From: Acidobacteriota bacterium
GTDB lineage: Bacteria; Acidobacteriota; Terriglobia; Terriglobales; Acidobacteriaceae
Direction of reading: 5' to 3'
Length of the DNA: 6,350 nt
Assembly (NCBI GenBank): GCA_003225515.1
Contig: QIAK01000066.1
Span: 1 to 6,350, forward strand
Below, one piece after another: positions 1 through 6,227 of this stretch (its first letter is position 1; each line of letters starts with the position of its first letter). The position numbers and the translations under genes were made by a program. The notes beneath the pieces are model-generated. The model had not been told where the DNA came from and did not search any database. It saw only the letters and a list, made by a program, of their open reading frames with translations.

Positions 1-2831
1 ACAACACAAAAGACGGGCTTGAGTTCGCCGGGAAGATTGGATTCCCGGTAATCATCCGGCCCTCGTTTACGCTCGGCGGTTCGGGCGGCGGTATTGCCTA
101 TAACCGCGAAGAAATGGTCGAGGTACTCAGCCGCGGACTTGATTTCTCTCCGGTGCACGAAGCGCTGATTGAAGAGTCGGTGCTGGGATGGAAAGAATTT
201 GAACTCGAGGTGATGCGCGACACTAAAGACAACGTCATCATCATCTGCTCGATTGAAAATTTCGATCCCATGGGCGTGCACACCGGCGATTCCATCACGG
301 TCGCGCCGATCCAGACTCTCACCGACCGCGAATACCAGGCGATGCGGGATGCGTCCATCGCCGTCATCCGTGAGATTGGTGTGGATACCGGCGGTTCGAA
401 TATTCAGTTTGGCGTGAATCCTGAGACCGGGCGGATGGTCGTCATTGAAATGAATCCGCGCGTCTCGCGGTCTTCGGCTCTGGCGTCAAAGGCGACAGGG
501 TTCCCGATTGCGAAGATTGCCGCGAAACTAGCCGTCGGCTACACGCTCGACGAAATTCCCAACGACATCACGCGCAAGACTCCGGCCTGCTTTGAGCCGA
601 CCCTCGACTACGTTGTCGTGAAGATTCCGAAGTGGCAGTTCGAGAAATTTCCCGGCGCTGACGATACGCTCGGTCCGCAGATGAAGTCGGTCGGCGAAGT
701 GATGGCCATCGGGCGGACGTTCAAAGAAGCGCTGATGAAAGGCATCCGCTCGCTCGATACCGGCAAGCGAGTCGGTGGGGAAAAAATCGAGCCGAAAATT
801 CTGACCAAGCGGCTGGTGACGCCGCATCCGGAGCGGTTGGCATATGTGCAATATGCGCTGCGCCAAGGGCACACGGTGAAGCAGGTCGCGAAGATGACCT
901 CGATGGATCCGTGGTTTCTGTATCAGCTCAAGGAAATCAACGATCAGCAACTGGAACTGGAAAAGCATCCCATGGAGTCGATCCCAACTGAGGTGCTGCG
1001 CGAATCGAAGCGTATGGGATTCTCCGATGGGAGGCTGGCCGCGGTCTGGCGACTGGAAGGGCAGGAAAAAGTCCGGCATCTGCGCAAGAAGCACCACGTG
1101 ATGCCTGTCTACAAGCGCGTGGACACTTGCGCGGCGGAGTTCGAAAGTTTCACGCCTTATCTCTACTCGACTTACGAAGAGGAAGATGAGGCAGCGCCGA
1201 CGGACAAGAAGAAAGTAATTATTCTGGGCAGTGGGCCGAACCGCATCGGGCAGGGAATTGAGTTCGATTATTGCTGCTGCCATGCCTCATTCGCGCTGCG
1301 CGACGATGGCTACGAGACGATCATGATCAACTGCAATCCTGAGACCGTCTCGACTGACTACGACACCAGCGACCGGCTTTACTTCGAGCCGCTCACGTTT
1401 GAAGACGTGTTCGCCATCTACCAGCACGAAACTTCGAAGGGCGCAGAGGTCGGGCTGATCGTGCAGTTTGGCGGCCAGACGCCGCTGAACCTGGCGCTTC
1501 CATTGAAAGCCGCCGGAGTCAAGATCATCGGCACATCACCCGAGTCGATCGACCTGGCCGAAGACCGCAAGCACTTCAACAAGTTACTGGAAGAGTTGCA
1601 GATTCCACAGGCGCCCGGCGTAATGGCGACTTCGATCGAGGAAGCGATCGAAGGAGCACGAAGGATTGGTTATCCCGTGCTGGTGCGGCCTTCGTATGTG
1701 CTCGGCGGCCGTGCCATGGTAATTGCCTACGACGAAGAGTCAATCGTTCGGTACATGAAAGAGGCGGTTGAATATTCGCATGACCGGCCGGTATTGATCG
1801 ATCATTTTCTGGAAGACGCGATTGAAGTCGACGTCGATGCCTTGTCCGATGGCGAAGATGTAGTGATTGGCGGAATTATGCAGCATATCGAAGAAGCCGG
1901 CATTCACTCCGGCGATTCGTCATGTGTGTTGCCCGCGGTCGATATTCCGCAGCCGCTGCTGGAGCGCATGCGCGACTATACCTTCAAGTTGGCACGCGCC
2001 CTGAAAGTTGTGGGCCTGATGAATATTCAGTTCGCCATACCGCGCGAAAATGCCGGCGGGGACGGCGAAGGCGATAAAGTTTACGTGCTCGAAGTGAATC
2101 CGCGAGCCTCGCGGACTGTTCCCTTCGTTTCAAAAGCCACGGGCATTCCGATGGCGAAGATAGCAGCGCGCCTGATGACGGGCCGCAAGCTACGCGAATT
2201 TCTGCCGGAGTTTATTGAACGCCGCGCTGATCTCGACACCGGGAGTTGCTACTACGTGAAGTCTCCCGTGTTTCCGTGGAACAAGTTTCCGGGAGTCGAC
2301 ACCGTGCTGGGTCCGGAGATGAAGTCAACGGGTGAAGTGATGGGCGTGGCCGACAACTTTGGCGAGGCGTTTGCTAAGGCGCAGCTGGCCGCAGGGCAGA
2401 AATTGCCCACGCAGGGAGCGATTTTCATCAGCGTGACCGATCATGACAAACGGCACGTCGCGCAACTGGCCAGCAAGTTCGTCGACATGGGATTCAAGCT
2501 CGTGGCCACTGCCGGCACTGCGGACGTAATCGAAGCGGCGGGCATGAACGTGGAGCGCGTCTACAAGGTGAAGGAAGGACGGCCAAATGTCGTCGACTTC
2601 ATCAAAGGCCAACGCATTCAACTCATCGTGAACACGCCGACAGGTCTTGAGCCCTGGTTTGATGAGAAGGCGATTCGCCGGGCGGCTGTGACAGCGCGCA
2701 TTCCGACGATTACCACGCTGGCCGCAGCGCGTGCAGCAGCCGAGGGAATCGCGGCCCTACAGCGCGGAGAAGTGAATGTGAAAGCTTTACAGCATCTGCA
2801 CGCCGAGCGCGGCGCCAAGATGGGGCGATGA
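1..2831 (+). CDS. carB: Carbamoyl-phosphate synthase large subunit, 5'-truncated by the window edge
   Basis: CarB makes carbamoyl phosphate from bicarbonate, 2 ATP and ammonia delivered by the CarA glutaminase, feeding arginine and pyrimidine synthesis in the cytoplasm. The first complete codon is at 3 and 942 residues are visible. Aligned by memory to E. coli CarB (1073 aa), about 150 N-terminal residues are missing. The first ATP-grasp half shows IIRPSF (visible residues 17-22), MGVHTGDS (from 90) and EMNPRVSRSSALASKATG (from 149). The second half begins near residue 404 with VIILGSGPNRIGQGIEFDYC and repeats the same motifs (VRPSYVLGGRAM, HIEEAGIHSGDSS, EVNPRASRTVPFVSKATG), as expected from the family's internal duplication. 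From about residue 800 the MGS-like allosteric domain follows, with ATAGTADV, YKVKEGRP and VNTPTG at the ornithine/IMP/UMP-sensing positions, so effector control is probably kept. The frame is intact to TGA at 2829-2831. carA is not in the window. Confidence 0.98.
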   Translation, partial: NTKDGLEFAGKIGFPVIIRPSFTLGGSGGGIAYNREEMVEVLSRGLDFSPVHEALIEESVLGWKEFELEVMRDTKDNVIIICSIENFDPMGVHTGDSITVAPIQTLTDREYQAMRDASIAVIREIGVDTGGSNIQFGVNPETGRMVVIEMNPRVSRSSALASKATGFPIAKIAAKLAVGYTLDEIPNDITRKTPACFEPTLDYVVVKIPKWQFEKFPGADDTLGPQMKSVGEVMAIGRTFKEALMKGIRSLDTGKRVGGEKIEPKILTKRLVTPHPERLAYVQYALRQGHTVKQVAKMTSMDPWFLYQLKEINDQQLELEKHPMESIPTEVLRESKRMGFSDGRLAAVWRLEGQEKVRHLRKKHHVMPVYKRVDTCAAEFESFTPYLYSTYEEEDEAAPTDKKKVIILGSGPNRIGQGIEFDYCCCHASFALRDDGYETIMINCNPETVSTDYDTSDRLYFEPLTFEDVFAIYQHETSKGAEVGLIVQFGGQTPLNLALPLKAAGVKIIGTSPESIDLAEDRKHFNKLLEELQIPQAPGVMATSIEEAIEGARRIGYPVLVRPSYVLGGRAMVIAYDEESIVRYMKEAVEYSHDRPVLIDHFLEDAIEVDVDALSDGEDVVIGGIMQHIEEAGIHSGDSSCVLPAVDIPQPLLERMRDYTFKLARALKVVGLMNIQFAIPRENAGGDGEGDKVYVLEVNPRASRTVPFVSKATGIPMAKIAARLMTGRKLREFLPEFIERRADLDTGSCYYVKSPVFPWNKFPGVDTVLGPEMKSTGEVMGVADNFGEAFAKAQLAAGQKLPTQGAIFISVTDHDKRHVAQLASKFVDMGFKLVATAGTADVIEAAGMNVERVYKVKEGRPNVVDFIKGQRIQLIVNTPTGLEPWFDEKAIRRAAVTARIPTITTLAAARAAAEGIAALQRGEVNVKALQHLHAERGAKMGR

Positions 2832-2881
2832 CCTCCCGAAGATGACCGACGGAAGATGATCGACCGAAAAGGAGTGCCGTA

Positions 2882-3310
2882 ATGGCCGACAATGCCAGCT
2901 TAATGCGCCGTTGGTTCGAGGAAGTTTGGAACCAGGGTCGCGAAGTAACGGTCGACTCCATGTGCGCGCCAGACGTGATCGGCTATGGCCAGGCTGAGCA
3001 TGGCTCCGACATTCACGGACCGGAACATTTCAAGCAGTTCATGCGGGGCTTCCGGGCGGCGTTCTCTGAGATTCACGTCCAGATTCATGATTCTATCGAG
3101 CAAGGAGACAAAGCGGTGGTTCGCTGGACAACGACTATGAAGCACAGCGGACCATTTCTCGGAATCCCGGCCACCGGCAAGCAAGTCAGCGTCAACGGAA
3201 TTAGTATCCAGCAGTTCAAGAACGGCAAAATTGTGGCCGGCTGGGACAACTGGGATCAACTCGGATTGCTAGTTCAGTTGGGCGCCGTACCGCGGGCACA
3301 ATTCCTCTGA
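2882..3310 (+). CDS. SnoaL-like ester cyclase / NTF2-fold protein
   Basis: This 142-residue protein has the length and pattern of the SnoaL-like family, small alpha+beta-barrel (NTF2 fold) proteins named after polyketide cyclases. Most members in bacteria outside polyketide clusters have no known substrate. Visible hallmarks are an N-terminal helix with RRWFEEVWNQG (residues 9-19), a central VVRWTTTMKHSGPFLGIPATGK (79-100, quoted here only as a landmark by its ends) and the typical C-terminal QFKNGKIVAGWDNWDQLGL (111-129). Asp122 in that last motif sits where family members often carry the acid/base Asp. No signal peptide is seen, so it should be cytoplasmic. The start at 2882 is backed by AAAAGGAG at 2867-2874 with a 7-nt spacer. 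It lies 50 bp after carB and 84 bp before the broken aldolase gene. No polyketide genes are nearby, so a true cyclase role is not supported. Confidence 0.88.
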   Translation: MADNASLMRRWFEEVWNQGREVTVDSMCAPDVIGYGQAEHGSDIHGPEHFKQFMRGFRAAFSEIHVQIHDSIEQGDKAVVRWTTTMKHSGPFLGIPATGKQVSVNGISIQQFKNGKIVAGWDNWDQLGLLVQLGAVPRAQFL

Positions 3311-3382
3311 TCGCACAACTCGCCACTTCCGCAAGCCTTCGTGATCTGAAGCCCAGCGTAGTATTCTGAGTGTTCCTCTTTC

Positions 3383-3387
3383 GGAGG
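3383..3387 (+). promoter_or_regulatory. Ribosome binding site that fixes the aldolase start
   Basis: GGAGG lies 7 nt before ATG 3395-3397. The ATG opens the frame reading MLLHGIFPPITTPF, a standard start for a dihydrodipicolinate-synthase-family protein. A longer open frame beginning at GTG 3370 runs through in the wrong frame over this stretch and should not be taken as the gene start. Confidence 0.8.
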
Positions 3388-3394
3388 CTTGTCC

Positions 3395-4431
3395 ATGCTG
3401 TTGCACGGCATTTTCCCACCGATCACGACGCCGTTCTATCCCGACGGCAACGTCTATTTCAAGAAGCTCGAATCCAATGTCGAGCGCTATTCACGCACTC
3501 CGGTAGCGGGATGCTTTCTGACCAGGAGCGCCGCGACGTTTTGAAAACGGCGCGGGAGGCGGCTGCGCCCAACAAAGTTCTGATCGCGGGAACGGGCGTG
3601 GAGTCAGCGATCGAGACACTGCGGCTCACGGATTACGCCGCCGAAGTTGGCTACGATGTTGCCCTGGTGCGTACCCCGCATTTCTACAGAAAACAGATGC
3701 TTCCCTCGAATCTGCTGGCGTTTTACCGGACGGTGGCCGACCGATCTCCACTTCCGATCATGATCTACAACGTCCCGCCATTTACTGCTTACGACATTGC
3801 CCCAGAGGTGGTGATCGAGTTGGCGGAGCATCCGAATGTGATCGCCATCAAGGAATCAAGCGGCGATGTCGAGAAAGTTCGCAGGATGGTTGCCGCCACG
3901 CGCCACATTAAGCGCAGTGCCACTGTGACGGAAACATTTGACGCAGTCACGCCGCGAATGCTCGCGAGCGCAAGCCTTGGCAATGGCGGCGGGGAACTGG
4001 TGCAGGTTGGAATGCTGGCGGGCACTTCGGAAGTGAAGCCTTCCTCCTCTGCGGTAACTGTCGTCGGGAAGATGAAAACGCGTCAGAAAGAAGTCGGATT
4101 TCAGGTGCTGGTGGGAGCGGCACACAAGCTGCATCCATCGCTTGAGGCGGGCGCCGTTGGAGCGATTCTTGCTTTTGCGTGCCCGGCACCGACTGCCTGC
4201 TACGAAATCTACGCGGCTTGGAAAGAAGGCAATGCTGAACTCGCTCGCCTGAAGCAGGAACGTATCTCGCACGCGGCGCAGCGGGTGGGCTCCGACTTGG
4301 GAGTGCCCGGCATCAAGCATGGCATGGATTTGAATGGCTACTATGGCGGGCCGTCGCGACTGCCACTGCTTCCGCTAACCGCAGTCGCAAAGCTAGAGAT
4401 CGAACGGGCGCTGGCAGACCTGCGGAACTGA
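3395..4431 (+). pseudogene. Dihydrodipicolinate synthase/N-acetylneuraminate lyase family aldolase, frameshifted with an internal deletion
   Basis: Family members are class I TIM-barrel aldolases that form a Schiff base with pyruvate. From ATG 3395 the frame reads MLLHGIFPPITTPFYPDGN...RTPVAG and stops at 3542-3544 after 49 residues. Homology resumes in a different frame at 3511 with MLSDQERRDVLKTAREAA and continues to TGA 4429-4431. At the junction (about 3510) the usual strand carrying G-[ST]-T-G-E is missing; about 11 residues plus one base (3k+1 nt, near 34) appear lost. Downstream the Schiff-base Lys is present in AIKESSGD (AAG 3850-3852), as is the catalytic Tyr in YNVPP (TAC 3766-3768). 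The position that is Arg138 in E. coli DapA is Phe here (YNVPPFTAYD), so the ancestor was probably not a lysine-pathway enzyme. Between about nt 3910 and 4080 there seems to be a stretch absent from short DapA proteins. A 306-residue product from ATG 3511 is possible, but it would lack the first barrel strand and catalytic motif. A sequence or assembly error cannot be excluded. Confidence 0.82.
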
Positions 4432-4571
4432 TTAAGTCCCAGTGTCTGACATTGATTCGGCCCAGATAGTCTGTTACAACTCACGGCCAAATGAAAAAAC
4501 CACTTTCGCTAATCCTCCTATTTCTGCACAGCTAGCGAGGAATTTAGAGTCAAAATGTGGAGGCGGTCCGA

Positions 4572-4600
4572 TTGTGATCTAGGTCACATCAAGGTATACT
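4572..4600 (+). promoter_or_regulatory. Sigma-70-type promoter of the tetR gene
   Basis: TTGTGA (4572-4577, 4 of 6 matches to TTGACA) and TATACT (4595-4600, 5 of 6 to TATAAT) are separated by exactly 17 bp. The predicted start of transcription is near 4607, giving a leader of about 37 nt before ATG 4644. It is the best promoter-like sequence I see in the 212-bp gap after the aldolase gene and points into the tetR-crotonase-ALDH series. This is a consensus match by eye, not proof. Confidence 0.65.
4573..4588. promoter_or_regulatory. CRP-type binding site overlapping the -35 element
   Basis: TGTGATCTAGGTCACA contains both perfect half-sites of the CRP consensus TGTGA-N6-TCACA, and the inner TCTAGG differs at one base from the TCTAGA of the ideal E. 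coli site. Seven of its eight base pairs are symmetric. Its centre (4580.5) would be near -26 relative to the predicted start, overlapping the -35 and spacer. A CRP/FNR-family protein bound there would be expected to block this promoter unless another start is used. Which CRP/FNR homologue binds it, and whether cAMP is involved, cannot be told here. Confidence 0.65.
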
Positions 4601-4602
4601 GT

Positions 4603-4622
4603 ATTCGAACGAACGTTCGAAT
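4603..4622. promoter_or_regulatory. Palindromic operator, probably bound by the adjacent TetR protein
   Basis: Two perfect 9-bp arms, ATTCGAACG (4603-4611) and CGTTCGAAT (4614-4622), flank an AA centre. The site covers about -4 to +16 of the predicted transcript and ends 21 bp before the tetR ATG. TetR repressors commonly bind such palindromes in their own promoter and block RNA polymerase. The core also fits CNAACGNNCGTTNG, which I recall as the reported site of the phenylacetyl-CoA-responsive TetR protein PaaR of Thermus; that match is from memory. Assignment to the neighbouring regulator is inference from position and symmetry. Confidence 0.72.
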
Positions 4623-4643
4623 TACACAGGCGCTTCTGGACCT

Positions 4644-5303
4644 ATGGCGACTCCTTCCACGGCGACCCGGCTCATATCCTCCCAGCGGCGCTCAGCTGCC
4701 GCTCCGGTGACGCGCTACGATCGCCGCTTGGCTGAAATTCTGGAGCATGCCACCGAAGTGTTCTGCAGGAAGGGCTACGAAGGCGCTTCCATGCGCGACC
4801 TCTCGCGTGAAAGCGGCATGTCTCTGGCTGGACTGTATTACTACTTCGAGTCCAAGGAGCGGCTGCTTTATCTGATCCAGAAGCATACGTTCACCACCAT
4901 CGTTCAGCGACTGAAAGAACGTTTGAGGGGCGTGACGGACGCCGAAGAGCGCATTCGGATCTTCATTCTTAATCATCTCGAATATTTTCTCGCAAATCAG
5001 GCGGCCATGAAGGTGCTGTCGCATGAGGCTGAAGCGCTGAAGAACGGCTTTGCCTCGGAAGTCGCGGCGATCAAGCGCGAGTATTACAGGATCTGTGTTG
5101 GATTACTGGACGACCTGAAGAGCGAGCGCGGCTTGCAGTTTTCTACCCGCATTGCCGTACTCAGCCTGTTCGGCATGATGAATTGGATTTATACATGGCA
5201 CAACCCGCGCGTGGATGCCGATGCGGCATCGATTGCGCGTGAGATGGGCGATGTATTCCTGCGAGGAGTAATGTCGGGCGTGAAGGCCGGCAAGGAGCGC
5301 TAA
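4644..5303 (+). CDS. TetR/AcrR-family transcriptional regulator
   Basis: This is a 219-residue dimeric DNA-binding repressor type. The N-terminal helix-turn-helix spans about residues 27-76: AEILEHATEVFCRKGYEG, then ASMRDLSRESGMSLAGLYYY with the family's hallmark YYYF (65-68) and SKERLL. The all-helical C-terminal half (from about 80) is the ligand and dimer part. It has NQAAMKVLSHEAEAL and a late NWIYTWHNP (about 177-185), a layout like the FadR/KstR2-type TetR regulators of fatty-acid or steroid catabolism that sense acyl-CoA. That subtype is inferred by eye. About 22 polar, Ser/Arg-rich residues precede the domain. ATG 4644 is the first start after the promoter, but its ribosome binding site is weak (only TGGA close by), so a start at GTG 4707 cannot be excluded. 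It lies just below a palindromic operator, suggesting autorepression, and 63 bp before a crotonase gene it likely controls. Confidence 0.93.
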   Translation: MATPSTATRLISSQRRSAAAPVTRYDRRLAEILEHATEVFCRKGYEGASMRDLSRESGMSLAGLYYYFESKERLLYLIQKHTFTTIVQRLKERLRGVTDAEERIRIFILNHLEYFLANQAAMKVLSHEAEALKNGFASEVAAIKREYYRICVGLLDDLKSERGLQFSTRIAVLSLFGMMNWIYTWHNPRVDADAASIAREMGDVFLRGVMSGVKAGKER

Positions 5304-5324
5304 GTTTGGCAGTCTACGATTTTC

Positions 5325-5338
5325 GACGCGCAAGCGTC
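5325..5338 (+). other. Small hairpin with GNRA-type tetraloop between tetR and crotonase
   Basis: GACGC-GCAA-GCGTC can fold as a 5-bp stem closed by a GCAA tetraloop, 21 nt after the tetR stop codon and 28 nt before the crotonase start. No T-run follows, so it is not a classic rho-independent terminator. It could be an mRNA processing or stability element, or chance. Confidence 0.3.
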
Positions 5339-5366
5339 TAACCGACCACAGATCAAGGAGTTCGAA

Positions 5367-6161
5367 ATGGCAACTACAGTGCAACCGGCAGCCAGCGAAA
5401 CCACCAAACAACTCGTAAACTACCGCACCGATGGCGGAGTAGCTGTCATCGAGATGTGCGATCCTCCGGCGAACACCTATACCTATGAAATGAACCGGCA
5501 ACTGGATGAGGCGATCCTTAAAGCCCGGATGGACAACGATGTTTATGTCATCGTGATGACCGGCGCAGGCGATAAGTTTTTCTCCGCGGGCGCCAATATC
5601 AAAATGCTGACCAGCGTCGATCCCACGTTTAAATATTATTTTTGCTTACATGCCAATGAAATGCTTCTTCGACTCGAACACACTCCCAAACTGGTGATCG
5701 CTGCGATCAACGGACACTGCGTGGGCGGAGGGCTGGAGATCGCCATGGCAGCCGATCTTCGCATCGCGCGCAAGGAGGCGGGAAAGATCGGCCTGCCCGA
5801 AGTGAACCTGGGAGTGCTGCCCGGGACTGGCGGCACACAACGGCTTTCGCGCATGGTGGGAAAGAGCAAAGCGATCGAACTCATGGTGACGGGCAACACG
5901 TTCTCGTTCGAAGAAGCGCAGGAACTCGGCATCGTGAACGACATCTTCGAACGCGACGGCTTCATGGAAAACATCATGGAGTACGCCAAGCAGTTCTGTC
6001 CTCCGAACAAGGCTGCGAAGGCCGTGGGACGCATCAAGCGCGCGGTGCAGAGCGGCTGGGAAATCCCGATGGAGTCGGCGCTGGCGATCGAGCGCGAGAA
6101 CCAGCAGCTGCTCTTCCAGAGTGACGACGCCAAGGAAGGGGCCATTTTCAAGGCGAAATAA
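5367..6161 (+). CDS. Enoyl-CoA hydratase/isomerase family protein (crotonase)
   Basis: At 264 residues this has the normal length of a single-domain crotonase, which adds water to, or isomerises, trans-2-enoyl-CoA thioesters in beta-oxidation-like pathways in the cytoplasm. Oxyanion-hole segments are visible as FFSAGANIKML (71-81) and INGHCVGGGLEIAMAADLR (114-132). The two glutamates equivalent to Glu144 and Glu164 of rat mitochondrial hydratase are both present, at Glu124 (GGGLE) and Glu145 (GLPEV), followed by GVLPGTGGTQRL (149-160). This favours true hydratase activity over the isomerase or hydrolase branches that have lost one glutamate. The C-terminus ends at EGAIFKAK, a little short of the usual crotonase tail. 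The start is supported by AAGGAG at 5355-5360 with a 6-nt spacer. It sits between a TetR gene and an aldehyde dehydrogenase gene, all in one direction, as expected for a regulated catabolic operon. Chain length or aromatic origin of the substrate cannot be determined. Confidence 0.95.
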   Translation: MATTVQPAASETTKQLVNYRTDGGVAVIEMCDPPANTYTYEMNRQLDEAILKARMDNDVYVIVMTGAGDKFFSAGANIKMLTSVDPTFKYYFCLHANEMLLRLEHTPKLVIAAINGHCVGGGLEIAMAADLRIARKEAGKIGLPEVNLGVLPGTGGTQRLSRMVGKSKAIELMVTGNTFSFEEAQELGIVNDIFERDGFMENIMEYAKQFCPPNKAAKAVGRIKRAVQSGWEIPMESALAIERENQQLLFQSDDAKEGAIFKAK

Positions 6162-6216
6162 TCGCTTGTGCAGCCAGGGACGTTTAGCGCGTCACGGGCG
6201 ATGCTCGGCTGGGATG

Positions 6217-6221
6217 AAGGA
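6217..6221 (+). promoter_or_regulatory. Ribosome binding site that favours ATG 6228 for the ALDH gene
   Basis: AAGGA lies 6 nt before ATG 6228-6230. Another in-frame ATG at 6201 would add nine residues but has no comparable site upstream, so 6228 is the preferred start. Confidence 0.6.
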
Positions 6222-6227
6222 CGATTG

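Noticed and set aside
528..1283. Long open frame on the - strand inside carB (251 codons)
   Set aside because: It is a shadow of the strongly conserved carB frame, and its translation shows no recognisable domain. The same applies to the other - strand frames across the window.
3332..3391. Inverted repeat CAAGCCT (3332-3338) / AGGCTTG (3385-3391) that could pair over the aldolase ribosome binding site
   Set aside because: Seven base pairs across a 46-nt loop are expected fairly often by chance in an interval this size, and no other riboswitch-like structure is seen.
3370..3510. GTG 3370 as the start of a single 353-residue aldolase
   Set aside because: The first 47 residues in that frame are not aldolase-like, while the overlapping frame from ATG 3395 encodes the real N-terminus. 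The apparent long ORF is an artefact of the frameshift.
4491..4535. A 14-codon ORF reading MKKPLSLILLFLHS that looks like the beginning of a signal peptide
   Set aside because: There is no ribosome binding site before it, it stops after 14 codons, and no secreted-protein remnant follows in another frame. It is probably chance or at most a very old fragment.
6162..6227. Possible terminator between the crotonase and ALDH genes
   Set aside because: Only short 4-5-bp complementary stretches (for example CAGCC/GGCTG) are seen and no T-run follows, so there is no support for a rho-independent terminator.
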